DNA of 33,244 nucleotides from Clostridiales bacterium (GTDB lineage: Bacteria > Bacillota > Clostridia > Oscillospirales > CAG-272), in assembly GCA_012522015.1 (NCBI GenBank), contig JAAYLD010000027.1, positions 1 through 33,244 on the forward strand. Reading direction: 5' to 3'. The position numbers and the translations under genes were made by a program. Of the stretch, positions 24,422 through 32,893 are shown piece by piece. Under the pieces are notes generated by a model. The model saw only the letters and a program-made list of their open reading frames with translations. It was not told the DNA's origin and ran no database searches. Within the stretch, counting starts at the first letter, position 1; each line of letters starts with the position of its first letter.

Positions 24422-24937
24422 ATGGAATCCTGCAAGGCCTCTTTTGAACTTTTAGATAATTTAGAACGTGCGATGGCTATTGTTTTAAAGCTTACGGAAA
24501 TTGCTGCACAAAAAGAAAAAATATTGAAAACGGACGATATTTCTGCTCTTGACGACCTCGTACAAAACGAAGAAGAAATAATTGCGGAACTTCGGGCAAA
24601 TGAAGAGGAGCGGGGGCACATTGTTGCTTCTTTGATGCCTGGTTCTGGGGCTGTGGCTGATGGCGTAAAGTTGTCAGACATAATCGAGTGTGTTAAAAGC
24701 CCTGATATTAGAAGCCGGCTATTAAGTATTGGCTCAAAACTCGCCGAGGAAACCGAAAAACTTATTTTACAAAACGAAACAAACCGTGCTTTAGTCAATA
24801 GTAAGATAGAATACACAAGTTTTATGATAAATCTGCTGTATATAGCCGGTAAAGAAGAAGGATTAAATTCATATGACCAGCAGGGGATAAAGCAAGAGGA
24901 AAATGAAGGTGCCAGCTTGCTTGATTATAAAGTCTGA
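24422..24937 (+). CDS. flgN: FlgN, chaperone for FlgK and FlgL
   Basis: 171 residues. A mostly alpha-helical, Glu/Leu-rich protein with the FlgN layout: LLDNLERAMAIVLKLTEIAA-like first helix, AQKEKILKTDDISALDDLVQ (conserved K.e.Lv.gd...L..l...E) and a late helix ETNRALVNSKIEYTSFMINL. It keeps the junction proteins FlgK and FlgL soluble and delivers them to FlhA; both are encoded immediately downstream. GGAG stands 9 nt before ATG. The end of the gene overlaps the -35 of the flgK promoter candidate. Confidence 0.9.
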   Translation: MESCKASFELLDNLERAMAIVLKLTEIAAQKEKILKTDDISALDDLVQNEEEIIAELRANEEERGHIVASLMPGSGAVADGVKLSDIIECVKSPDIRSRLLSIGSKLAEETEKLILQNETNRALVNSKIEYTSFMINLLYIAGKEEGLNSYDQQGIKQEENEGASLLDYKV

Positions 24938-24954
24938 CAATAAAATTACGATAT
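24928..24954 (+). promoter_or_regulatory. Sigma-28-type promoter before flgK
   Basis: TAAA (24928-24931), 15-nt spacer, TACGATAT (24947-24954) against the consensus TAAA-N15-GCCGATAT/A: -35 exact, -10 six of eight with CGATAT intact. It overlaps the flgN stop and lies 80 nt before flgK. This is the best sigma-28 match in the window and would serve flgK-flgL-yviE-fliW-csrA. The remaining 24955-25034 is AT-rich leader ending in GGAGGGGG. Confidence 0.6.
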
Positions 24955-25034
24955 AATATACGAGTATAAATATATCAAAATATATATAAATTAGCTGCAT
25001 TTGTCGTTTATATTAAAGATTTACGGAGGGGGAA

Positions 25035-26801
25035 ATGGCATCAACATTCGGAAGCCTTGAAATAGCAAAAACCGGTCTTTCCGTAGCTATGACCAACTTA
25101 AAGCTAACAGGACATAATATAGCAAACGCTAATACAGTCGGATACACACGTCAAAGACTCATAACCTCCGCCATAGAACCGACTGAAGGCAGGTATTTAC
25201 TCAGCCAAGTCACAGCAGATAAGACAGGGCGCGGCGTTGCTATCGTAGATACACAGCAAGTTCGGAATCTGTACCTTGACAATCAGTACAGAGACCTCAA
25301 TATGGACTATAATTACAGCGAATACAGGACAAATGCGCTGGCTTATCTTGAGGGGCTGTTTAATTCTGAACTGAAAGAAGGTCAGGGAATCACAGGATCC
25401 CTCGAAAGCTTCTACCAATCTTTAAAAGATTTTGCCAACAATACGACAAGCGAAGAGTACAGAACATCAGTTCAGCAAGCAGCGGTGAGCATGACTGAAA
25501 ACTTCAGAGTGCTGTACGATGAAATGATAGATCTTTGGGATGATCAAAACTACAGCATAAAAACAAACGCCGATATTATTAATTCAACCGCTGAGCAGAT
25601 TGCAAAGTTAAATATAGCTATAGCAGAGTACGAAAGAAGCGGTTATACGGCAAACGATCTCCGTGATCAAAGAAACCTGCTTCTTGATAAGCTGTCCAGA
25701 TATGTCAATATCACGTATGAAAACAGTGATATCAATAAAAGCATGATTGATGTCAAAATTGGCGGAGTTGATCTTGTAGCCGGGGTAAGCTTTAATAAAA
25801 TTGAAATAACATCTGCATCATCATATAAAGCTGAAATTGACGCTATAACAAAGCAAATTGCCGATATAAATGCAGAAATATTAGCTGGAACTCTCACCTC
25901 TCTTGATGGTAAGGAACAAATAGACGCGCTTATAACAGATCTTACTAAATACATTGATGTCGAGCTCACAGCAAATCCGGAATATAGCGATTTGTATGAC
26001 GTTACGTTTTGCGGAGTTGCGCTTGTTTATGGCAGCTCAAATATGGGAATCGAAGATGCTGTTGAGCCAAATGTAGTTGCCAGATCCGAGTATTGCCGCA
26101 ACAATCTAACCCTTGATGGGGTTAAGTTGAGTATCGAAAACGGCACTGTAATAAGCGGCGAGCTTTATAGCCATATGGAAATGGTTATTTCGGACGGCTC
26201 CGGTAATACATATGGCGAGGGGATACCTTATTACATAGATAAATTAAACGAACTTGCGCGTCTTGTAGCTCAAACAATCAACGATATACATACGACTGGT
26301 TATACGTATCCAACAAACGAGCAGGGCAGCATAACTGGCGTAGACTTCTTTAATGTTCCACTTGATATTAGCGGCAACAGAGACTATTCAAGAATAACTG
26401 CCGGTAACTTTAGATTAAGCGATAGTATTTTTGAGAGTGTGTGGAACATTGCCGGTTCCTCTGATGAAATAACACAGGACAATACATTTAGCGGGAACTC
26501 AAAAATAGCCGAAAAATTACGCGATTCTTTTTCTGACGGTAAGTATTACGGCGCGTTGAACTCTCTTGTATCGACGCTTGCTATTTCGCTTAAAACAAGC
26601 AAAAGTGTGTGTGATACTAAAAAATCGCTTCTTGACAGCATTGAGACTCAGAGAATGTCGATATCTGGTGTTTCGATAGACGAGGAAGCAACAAACCTTA
26701 TCGTATATCAACAGTCATACAACGCCTGCTCAAGAGTAATAAACGCTCTTGACGAAATGCTTGATATACTCATAAGAGACACCGGCGTTGTAGGCAGGTA
26801 A
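25035..26801 (+). CDS. flgK: FlgK, first hook-filament junction protein (HAP1)
   Basis: 588 residues. Joins hook to filament. N-terminal signature FGSLEIAKTGLSVAMTNLKL and TGHNIANANTVGYTRQRLIT; then GVAIVDTQQVRNLYLDNQYR, and YQSLKDFANNTTSEEYRTSV. The C-terminus SISGVSIDEEATNLIVYQQS then YNACSRVINALDEMLDILI is diagnostic. The central region appears duplicated: residues 186-258 carry the usual IAKLNIAI...RDQRNLLLDKLSRYVNI...GGVDLVAG pattern and residues 268-340 repeat it in degenerate form. GGAGGGGG is 4 nt before ATG. Confidence 0.96.
   Translation: MASTFGSLEIAKTGLSVAMTNLKLTGHNIANANTVGYTRQRLITSAIEPTEGRYLLSQVTADKTGRGVAIVDTQQVRNLYLDNQYRDLNMDYNYSEYRTNALAYLEGLFNSELKEGQGITGSLESFYQSLKDFANNTTSEEYRTSVQQAAVSMTENFRVLYDEMIDLWDDQNYSIKTNADIINSTAEQIAKLNIAIAEYERSGYTANDLRDQRNLLLDKLSRYVNITYENSDINKSMIDVKIGGVDLVAGVSFNKIEITSASSYKAEIDAITKQIADINAEILAGTLTSLDGKEQIDALITDLTKYIDVELTANPEYSDLYDVTFCGVALVYGSSNMGIEDAVEPNVVARSEYCRNNLTLDGVKLSIENGTVISGELYSHMEMVISDGSGNTYGEGIPYYIDKLNELARLVAQTINDIHTTGYTYPTNEQGSITGVDFFNVPLDISGNRDYSRITAGNFRLSDSIFESVWNIAGSSDEITQDNTFSGNSKIAEKLRDSFSDGKYYGALNSLVSTLAISLKTSKSVCDTKKSLLDSIETQRMSISGVSIDEEATNLIVYQQSYNACSRVINALDEMLDILIRDTGVVGR
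25591..26055 (+). repeat. Degenerate internal duplication inside FlgK (protein level)
   Basis: Module A (25591-25809) and module B (25837-26055) share order and spacing of IA-x-LN/IN, a helix with (R/I)DxLLxxLxxY(V/I), and ending in GGVDLVAG versus CGVALVYG. The similarity is at protein level and partial; the DNA is no longer recognisably repeated. Confidence 0.45.
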
Positions 26802-26892
26802 AGGAAGGATTAGTCATATATACCAGACGATAGTATTATTCCCATTATTTCATCTGAGCGGTAGCTTGTGAGGTATCTTCTATATTAGTATT

Positions 26893-26902
26893 AAAGGGGT
26901 GA
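26893..26902 (+). promoter_or_regulatory. Ribosome-binding site fixing a TTG start for flgL
   Basis: AAAGGGGTGA ends its G-run 8 nt before TTG 26908. The longer GTG start at 26899 lies inside this site. The upstream part of the flgK-flgL gap (26802-26892) shows no gene and no clear promoter or terminator. Confidence 0.7.
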
Positions 26903-26907
26903 CTATT

Positions 26908-28440
26908 TTGAGAATAACTAATTCAATGATGATAAATCAATTTCTGAACGGCATGTATGAAAGCCTTGAAAGAGTGAATAAATACCAGAATCAAGTTAAC
27001 ACAACAAGGCGTATTACTAATATATCAGATGATCCTCAGGCTACCGTAACTGCACTGAGATCAAGAAATAAGCTGACAAGTTTAAAGATTTTTGATAATA
27101 ATATTAACACAGCTAAAAGCTATCTAAAAGAGGCTGAGGTTGCTACGAAAAGCATAAATAATATTATACAGACGGTTTATGAGAAAGTAATAGAAGCAAT
27201 CGGTGCCGGTAAAAATGAAGAAGATTTGTCAATAATAGCTGACGAGCTGATAACTTTACAAGAGGAGCTTGTCACAATCGGCAACACTACAATAGGAACG
27301 ACATATCTTTTCGGCGGCTTCAATTTTACCGGAACAATAGACAATAACGGTGCTGTTAAGCCTCCATTTACAGTAGACCCGGCAACAGGCCACCTCATTT
27401 ATAACAATATAGACCTGACTCAGGTAGCATGTTATGATGATTACAACGCGAACGCTGATTCTATGGCAAAATTCGCGGACGATATAAAACAATGTATTAT
27501 TGACATTGCCGATGCATCGTCTGACGAATATGCAAGAGATACGATATGCGCCAAAGCTTTATATAACGTCCGCGGAATCATCTACTCTGCAAATGCTGCG
27601 CTAAAAGGCGCAGAGCGTTTTGGTTTAGACACAGGAGCAAGCGAAGGATATAAAAAGCTCACTGATTTTGTAAATTCACTTTCTGAATTGTCAGATAAGC
27701 TAAGTGATGAAATATCGCTTAAATTAGCAGGAGATTATATTTTAGTCACCGATCCTTCGATTAAACGCACCGAAACCGGCGAAATAGATTATGAATATTA
27801 CAAAGAAAAGCACATTTCTGTCTTAACTGAGGCGGAGTTAAATAACCGCTTTAATATAGATGACGCAAAGGCCATTTTAAATTCCATTGGCGAGTTGCTT
27901 GACAACTCCGATGATACAGTCGGTCTTGATTACAGTATGAATGATGTCTTATCAGAGCTTAGGGGTGAGATGGAGTCCGTATTATCGGCTTCGAATGCTC
28001 TAACTAATTTAGAAATAGAAGCAAATAATAAATGCTCTATTCAAATAGGCAAAAATAATACAGTCTATTATATGTATACGGGTCTTGACCTCTTTGGTTC
28101 CGGTAAGGATAATCTATATTATATGATTGATAAATGCGTATCCATGTTGAAATCAAACGACGTCAGCGGGCTCTCAAAATACATTTCCGAAATTCAAGCT
28201 GCTCAAAGTTCTGTTTTAAGCTTTGAAACAGTAATTGGTGCGTCAATTAATCGCATGGATTTGATTTCGACACGGTACGAATCAAGCGAATATAACTATT
28301 TAGAAATGTTTTCAGATGCTATTGACGCCGATATGGCACAGTCAATAACACAACTTATCACTGCACTCACAGTATACAACGCTGCTCTTGCTGCAGGAGC
28401 TGAGATAATTAAAACATCTTTACTTGACTTTTTGAAATAG
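26908..28440 (+). CDS. flgL: FlgL, second hook-filament junction protein (HAP3), long form
   Basis: 510 residues from TTG 26908. MRITNSMMINQFLNGMYESL at the N-terminus and NTTRRITNISDDPQATVTAL are the canonical FlgL/flagellin-like D0-D1 start. GTTYLFGGFNFTGT follows near residue 135. The C-terminal helices (about 440-510: SINRMDLISTRYESSEYNYL, DADMAQSITQLITALTVYNA, ending KTSLLDFLK) are intact. At about 510 residues it is well above the roughly 300 of Bacillus FlgL; the extra lies in the middle (about 150-410), which contains further helical segments. The start choice rests on the Shine-Dalgarno and on the conserved MRIT beginning. Confidence 0.94.
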   Translation: MRITNSMMINQFLNGMYESLERVNKYQNQVNTTRRITNISDDPQATVTALRSRNKLTSLKIFDNNINTAKSYLKEAEVATKSINNIIQTVYEKVIEAIGAGKNEEDLSIIADELITLQEELVTIGNTTIGTTYLFGGFNFTGTIDNNGAVKPPFTVDPATGHLIYNNIDLTQVACYDDYNANADSMAKFADDIKQCIIDIADASSDEYARDTICAKALYNVRGIIYSANAALKGAERFGLDTGASEGYKKLTDFVNSLSELSDKLSDEISLKLAGDYILVTDPSIKRTETGEIDYEYYKEKHISVLTEAELNNRFNIDDAKAILNSIGELLDNSDDTVGLDYSMNDVLSELRGEMESVLSASNALTNLEIEANNKCSIQIGKNNTVYYMYTGLDLFGSGKDNLYYMIDKCVSMLKSNDVSGLSKYISEIQAAQSSVLSFETVIGASINRMDLISTRYESSEYNYLEMFSDAIDADMAQSITQLITALTVYNAALAAGAEIIKTSLLDFLK

Positions 28441-28467
28441 TGATAAACATAGCAGACGGAGCTTGAT

Positions 28468-29073
28468 ATGAAAGTGTTAAGACTTCAGATCGAACAACAG
28501 ATGGCAAAAATAGGCGTAGAGCACCAAAATGCGCGTTTAAAAATAGATATAAAGAATAGAAAAATGAATGTCGAGCGTTCTCAAGCCATAATGACGGTTG
28601 AAATAGAAGAGGGAGAAATTAAGCTTGACATGAAAGATTTCTTTGATAATATCGGTTTGAAGTCTGCCCGCACTCTTATATCTGACAGTGTGTCAGCCGC
28701 AAAGGAAAAAGCAAGTGCCGGTATTCGTAAAATAGCATATAATGCAAAGTTTATGAGGGATTTGCCTTATACAGGCAATAGGATAGGACAACTTTACAGA
28801 AGTAAGGTTCTTGAGAAATATATCCCTGAAATTAAAGTCGGCGTCCCGAATGATGATATAAAAATGTATGGCGATACTGGCGATATAAAAATTAACTGGC
28901 ATTTGAATGATGTTAAAATTACATGGGACGAGATGCAGCTTCCGAGCATCAAAGTTGAGCCCAAAATGTCGATTGACATATACCTCTCTCAAAAACCTTC
29001 AATCGAATATACTGTCGTGGAAGAATATATTCCCCCCGAAGAAACTGGCGCAAATCTGGATGTACAGCTTTAA
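28468..29073 (+). CDS. yviE: YviE-like protein (DUF6470)
   Basis: 201 residues. KVLRLQIEQQMAKIGVEHQN at the start (beta strand with Gln/Glu alternation), a middle with IKLDMKDFFDNIGLKSARTL, and a C-terminal set of alternating strands (IKINWHLNDVKITWDEMQLP, SIKVEPKMSIDIYLSQ) fit the YviE/DUF6470 family, always found between flgL and fliW in Firmicutes. No function is established; I give none. No signal peptide or membrane segment is visible, so it should be cytoplasmic. A site GACGGAG precedes ATG. Confidence 0.82.
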   Translation: MKVLRLQIEQQMAKIGVEHQNARLKIDIKNRKMNVERSQAIMTVEIEEGEIKLDMKDFFDNIGLKSARTLISDSVSAAKEKASAGIRKIAYNAKFMRDLPYTGNRIGQLYRSKVLEKYIPEIKVGVPNDDIKMYGDTGDIKINWHLNDVKITWDEMQLPSIKVEPKMSIDIYLSQKPSIEYTVVEEYIPPEETGANLDVQL

Positions 29074-29105
29074 TCTAAAAAACTAATTAAGACGGTGATT
29101 TGGTG

Positions 29106-29558
29106 ATGGACATACAAACAGCACATTTCGGTGTTGTCGAGATTGATGAAAAAAAGATAATAAAATTTGAAAATGGCTTGCCGGGCCTTGAGGATAATAA
29201 GCACTTCGTTTTACTTGCAAGTGAAGAAAGCAAGCCTATATGCTGGCTACAATCGCTTGATCATACGGAGATATCGCTGCCAGTTATAGATCCGTTTAAA
29301 ATTTGCTCCAATTACTCATTCGATATTTCCCAAGAGGATATAAACGCACTTGAGATTGAGCAAATTAAGGATGTCTATGTACTAAACGTACTTCGTATTC
29401 CAAAATCCCTTGAATTAATGACTATAAACCTTTTGGCTCCAATTATTATTAACGTAAGGAACAGCAAGGCTCGTCAGATAATCTTGGATGATAAGAGATA
29501 CGGCGTACGTGTGCCGGTCAAGGAGCTTTCATGTAAGACGATGTCAGAGGATGGTTAA
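29106..29558 (+). CDS. fliW: FliW, CsrA antagonist and flagellin-binding assembly factor
   Basis: 150 residues from ATG 29106. FliW binds CsrA and is itself titrated by unexported flagellin, so it couples flagellin supply to translation. MDIQTAHFGVVEIDEKKIIK, then FENGLPGLEDNKHFVLL, and further LLAPIIINVRNSKARQIIL are family motifs. The frame is open from TTG 29100 and GTG 29103 as well; ATG 29106 follows GGTGATT at a workable distance and gives the family N-terminus. fliW and csrA are separated by 5 nt. Confidence 0.95.
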   Translation: MDIQTAHFGVVEIDEKKIIKFENGLPGLEDNKHFVLLASEESKPICWLQSLDHTEISLPVIDPFKICSNYSFDISQEDINALEIEQIKDVYVLNVLRIPKSLELMTINLLAPIIINVRNSKARQIILDDKRYGVRVPVKELSCKTMSEDG

Positions 29559-29563
29559 GTTTT

Positions 29564-29872
29564 ATGCTTGTACTAACAAGAAAACAAAATGAGGGTATTA
29601 TTATCGGAGATGACATCGTTGTAACCGTTTTAGACATTGAAAAGGATAAAATACGCCTTGGCATACAAGCGCCACGGAATATAAGAGTTATTCGGGAGGA
29701 ACTATTAGTCGAGATAAAAGAGGAAAACCGATTGGCCGTACAATCGGATTACAATCCACTTGACTTGATGATGTCTCAGCTTGCAGACAAAAACGGAAGC
29801 GGGGAGCATGCGGATAGTGATAGCGATAGTGATATCGCCTGTGATGATAATGACAGTGATATAGAGAAGTAA
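29564..29872 (+). CDS. csrA: CsrA, RNA-binding translational regulator with acidic tail
   Basis: 102 residues; the core is about 60 (MLVLTRKQNEGIIIGDDIVV, then VLDIEKDKIRLGIQAPRNIR, VIREELLVEI). L4, R6 and R44, known RNA-contact residues in the family, are present. Bacillus CsrA has 74 residues; here a 40-residue tail follows that is rich in Asp and Ser (DSDSDSDIACDDNDSDIEK), encoded in part by a near-repeat of a 12-nt unit (29813-29824 and 29825-29836). Such an acidic tail could interact with FliW or mimic RNA, which is speculation. Its main predicted target is the flagellin mRNA. Confidence 0.95.
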   Translation: MLVLTRKQNEGIIIGDDIVVTVLDIEKDKIRLGIQAPRNIRVIREELLVEIKEENRLAVQSDYNPLDLMMSQLADKNGSGEHADSDSDSDIACDDNDSDIEK

Positions 29873-29884
29873 ACAATGAAATAC

Positions 29885-29917
29885 AAAGTGCAGTATTAAA
29901 ACTGCACTTTTCTTATT
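29885..29917 (+). terminator. Intrinsic terminator of the flagellar operon
   Basis: AAAGTGCAGT (29885-29894), loop ATTAAA, ACTGCACTTT (29901-29910), then TCTTATT. Ten-base-pair stem with T-rich tail, 12 nt after the csrA stop. On the minus strand the stem is followed by GTATTTCAT, so it may also stop transcription from the opposing PfoR-like gene. Confidence 0.88.
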
Positions 29918-29973
29918 CCTTTAATTATTCAGCTCGATAGTACTAAATTATATAAATATTTTGAAAACAATTA

Positions 29974-31014
29974 TTAGCTAACGTTTTCAAGCTTCATATA
30001 TCCCGGTTTTACCCAACCAATGCGGCGGAAGACAAAGTCGAACATAAACGTCAGAACAGCCGGTGCAATAATGTGCATAACAGCTATCTCTAAAAGGATT
30101 ATTTCGAGGCTTATGCCCGCCTCACTCATTGCTTCAAATGCGCCGAACTGCCCGACAAGACCTGATGTTCCCATGCCTGCGCCTGTAGATGTGTTTGTCA
30201 TTCCAAGGACAGCAGCTGATATCGGACCGAGAATAGCTGACGCAAGCGTCGGGGCAAGCCAAATTTGCGGGTGTTTGAGGATGTTCGGGAACTGCAGCAT
30301 CGATGTGCCGATACCCTGTGAAATTACACCGCCAATATTGTTGTCGCGAGCGCTTGCGGCGGCAAACCCGACCATCTGGCAGCAGCAGCCCACAACGGCA
30401 GCACCGGCAGCAATTCCATCTATCCCAATCATGATGCAGAGAGCTGCTGAGGAAATAGGAGCTGTTAAGACAAGACCGACGATAACGGCAACAGCTGCTC
30501 CCATGGGAACGGGGGAAAGCACTGTTGTTTTGTTCACGAAATCGCCAAGCATCTTCATGAAACTATCGATGTACGGGCCGACAAACACACCAACTGTGCC
30601 GCCTGTGATAATTGACATCAGAGGTGTGATTATAATATCAATTTTCGTTTTTGATGCGACAAGCGACGCAAATTCATTTCCCACTGTAGCGGCGACATAG
30701 GCACCGACAGCTCCACCATAATAATAACCGAGTGAGCCTGTAACAGCGGCTGTGAAAATTACAAGTGGCTTAGCTTTTAATCCCCATGATATACTGGCAC
30801 CGATTGCAGCGCCTACAACATAAGGATTCGTGGCCACATCTGCAAGCGGGGCAAGAAAGCTGAGTATGGAAAGCTTTGCAAACTGCTTAAGTATTGTCCC
30901 GATTATAAGCGAGGCGAAAAGCCCGAGCATCATTGAGCTCATCGCGTCGATGAAATAGCGTTTAAAAATTCTTTTGATAAAACAATCTTGCTTATTTTCC
31001 TTAGTTCTTGCCAT
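29974..31014 (-). CDS. PfoR-like PTS EIIC membrane protein
   Basis: 346 residues from ATG 31014. A very hydrophobic protein with about 9 membrane segments and repeated small residues. MLGLFASLIIGTILKQFAKL at the N-terminus, NPYVVGAAIGASISWGLKA, HPQIWLAPTLASAILGPISA and GMGTSGLVGQFGAFEAMSEA match the stand-alone EIIC family (Pfam PF13303) that includes perfringolysin regulator PfoR. EIIA and EIIB partners are not encoded here, and the substrate is unknown. Start chosen because GGAG (31022-31025) is 7 nt before ATG 31014 and only 1 nt before the longer ATG 31020. It lies 46 nt after fhs in the same direction and may share its transcript. A weak 8-bp inverted repeat (29961-29990) spans its stop. 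Confidence 0.85.
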   Translation of the reverse strand: MARTKENKQDCFIKRIFKRYFIDAMSSMMLGLFASLIIGTILKQFAKLSILSFLAPLADVATNPYVVGAAIGASISWGLKAKPLVIFTAAVTGSLGYYYGGAVGAYVAATVGNEFASLVASKTKIDIIITPLMSIITGGTVGVFVGPYIDSFMKMLGDFVNKTTVLSPVPMGAAVAVIVGLVLTAPISSAALCIMIGIDGIAAGAAVVGCCCQMVGFAAASARDNNIGGVISQGIGTSMLQFPNILKHPQIWLAPTLASAILGPISAAVLGMTNTSTGAGMGTSGLVGQFGAFEAMSEAGISLEIILLEIAVMHIIAPAVLTFMFDFVFRRIGWVKPGYMKLENVS

Positions 31015-31021
31015 ATTCATA

Positions 31022-31027
31022 CTCCTT
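31022..31027 (-). promoter_or_regulatory. Ribosome-binding site fixing the PfoR-like start
   Basis: AAGGAG on the minus strand, with 7 nt to ATG 31014 and 1 nt to ATG 31020. The spacing favours 31014. Confidence 0.7.
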
Positions 31028-31060
31028 TGCGGAAATGGAATAATGTGAGGAGGAATTCAT

Positions 31061-32731
31061 TTAAAAAAGTCCGCTTATTATGCCGTTTGCGTCGATGTCC
31101 ATGTGCTCGGCTGCTGGGGATTTCGGTAACCCCGGCATTGTCATAATACCGCCTGTATAGGCAACGACAAACCCGGCGCCGGCAGATACGCGAAGATTAT
31201 TTACGGTAACAGTAAAACCTTTGGGAGCACCCAGCTTCTGCGCGTCGTCGGAGAAGCTAAACTGCGTTTTTGCCACGCAAATGGGCAGTTTGCCAAAACC
31301 ATCAGATTCAAGCTTATCAAGCTGTTTTTTCGCCGCTGATGTGAACTCGACGCCCGCACCTCTGTATATACGCTTTACAATAATATTGAGCTTTTCCGTA
31401 ATTGATAAGTCAGTACTATATGCGAATCGGAGGTTTGACTTTGTTTCACAAAGCGCGGCGACGCGCTCTGCAAGCTCAATACCGCCCTCGCCACCTTTTT
31501 CCCAGACTTCGGAGATTACACCATCAACGCCAGCCTCAGCGCATGCAGAGCGGAGAATCGAGAGTTCAGCTTGTGTGTCGGTAGAGAAGCGGTTTATGGC
31601 GACGACGACAGGAACGCCAAAAACATCGCGTATGTTTGATATGTGGCGCAAAAGATTCGGTATTCCTGCCGACAAAGCCGCTAAATTCTCATCAGAAAGC
31701 GATGTTTTAGGTGCGCCACCGTGCATTTTAAGAGCTCGCACTGTTGCGACTACAACGGCGGCTGATGGCACAAGTGAAGCCGCGCGGCATTTTATATCGA
31801 AAAACTTTTCAGCGCCAAGGTCGGCACCAAAACCTGCTTCAGTTACTGTGTAATCAGCAAGATGGAGAGCTAATTTCGTAGCAATAACGGAATTGCAGCC
31901 GTGTGCTATATTTGCAAAAGGGCCGCCGTGTATAAGAGCAGGTGTTCCGCCAAGCGTTGTTACAAGGTTAGGTTTGATAGCATCGCGCAGAAGAGCGGCC
32001 ATAGCACCTTCTGCATGAAGGTCACCTGCCGTGACGGGTGAGCCGTCATATGTATAACCTATGATAATGCGCGATAAGCGGGTTTTAAGGTCAGAGATAG
32101 ATTCAGAGAGACAAAGAACCGCCATCACTTCGGATGCGACTGTAATATAAAAACCGTCCTCACGCGGCACACCATTTATTGTTCCGCCAAGGCCGCTTAT
32201 TATACTGCGAAGCTGCCTGTCGTTCATATCCATACAGCGACGCCATGTTATACGTCTCGGATCAATCCCGAGGGAGTTTCCCTGATATATATGATTATCT
32301 ATCATAGCGGCAAGCAGGTTGTTCGCTGCGCCAATAGCATGTATATCACCTGTAAAATGAAGATTAATATCCTCCATAGGTATTACTTGCGAATAACCAC
32401 CTCCGGTAGCGCCACCTTTTATACCGAATACAGGGCCTAAAGATGGTTCACGAATCGCTACGATAGTCTTTCTGCCTGTAAGAGAAAGTGCGTCTGCAAG
32501 CCCTATTGTCGTCGTTGTCTTACCTTCGCCCGCAGGAGTTGGAGTGATTGCTGTGACTAAGATAAGCTTGCCTTTTGGCTTATCAATGAGCGATTTCATA
32601 ATTGACAGATCAATTTTTGCCTTGCCTTTTCCATAAGGTTCAACATATTCTTTTGGTATTCCGGCTTTCTCTGCAACACTAAAAATATCAATAGGTTCTG
32701 CGGCCTGCGCTATTTCAATATCGGATTTCAT
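31061..32731 (-). CDS. fhs: Formate-tetrahydrofolate ligase
   Basis: 556 residues, full length. Joins formate and tetrahydrofolate to 10-formyl-THF with ATP, feeding purine synthesis and, in acetogens, the Wood-Ljungdahl methyl branch. Motifs are [16 protein letters not shown] at about 64-79 (ATP-binding loop), [20 protein letters not shown] at 93-112, [20 protein letters not shown] at 121-140, and [19 protein letters not shown]. Start ATG 32731 follows GGAG at 12 nt; CTCC-AAAA-GGAG (complement of 32744-32755) could hide the site in a small hairpin. A TATAAT (complement of 32769-32774) is a possible -10, without a good -35. Cytosolic; neighbours suggest no folate operon here. Confidence 0.98.
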   Translation of the reverse strand: MKSDIEIAQAAEPIDIFSVAEKAGIPKEYVEPYGKGKAKIDLSIMKSLIDKPKGKLILVTAITPTPAGEGKTTTTIGLADALSLTGRKTIVAIREPSLGPVFGIKGGATGGGYSQVIPMEDINLHFTGDIHAIGAANNLLAAMIDNHIYQGNSLGIDPRRITWRRCMDMNDRQLRSIISGLGGTINGVPREDGFYITVASEVMAVLCLSESISDLKTRLSRIIIGYTYDGSPVTAGDLHAEGAMAALLRDAIKPNLVTTLGGTPALIHGGPFANIAHGCNSVIATKLALHLADYTVTEAGFGADLGAEKFFDIKCRAASLVPSAAVVVATVRALKMHGGAPKTSLSDENLAALSAGIPNLLRHISNIRDVFGVPVVVAINRFSTDTQAELSILRSACAEAGVDGVISEVWEKGGEGGIELAERVAALCETKSNLRFAYSTDLSITEKLNIIVKRIYRGAGVEFTSAAKKQLDKLESDGFGKLPICVAKTQFSFSDDAQKLGAPKGFTVTVNNLRVSAGAGFVVAYTGGIMTMPGLPKSPAAEHMDIDANGIISGLF

Positions 32732-32825
32732 TTACGCTTTTAACTCCTTTTGGAGAAACATTTCCCAAATTATATTGCTTATTTTCTTTTTTATATTATT
32801 ATTCGACAACTGATTGACTAAAGGA

Positions 32826-32856
32826 AAGCCGGAGCCGTACACAGTAGCTCCGGCTT
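32826..32856 (-). terminator. Terminator after the GH43-type gene
   Basis: AAGCCGGAGC (32826-32835) and GCTCCGGCTT (32847-32856) pair perfectly over 10 bp with an 11-nt loop. On the minus strand the stem is followed by TCCTTTAG, a modest T-tail. It lies about 38 nt after the stop of the minus-strand gene and before fhs. Confidence 0.75.
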
Positions 32857-32893
32857 ACATTTTTATTAGTATATTTAACACTTGTACTCGGTG

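Noticed and set aside
30020-30700. 226-residue open frame on the plus strand
   Set aside because: Antisense to the PfoR-like gene; Ile/Pro/Thr/Ala-rich mirror of membrane codons.
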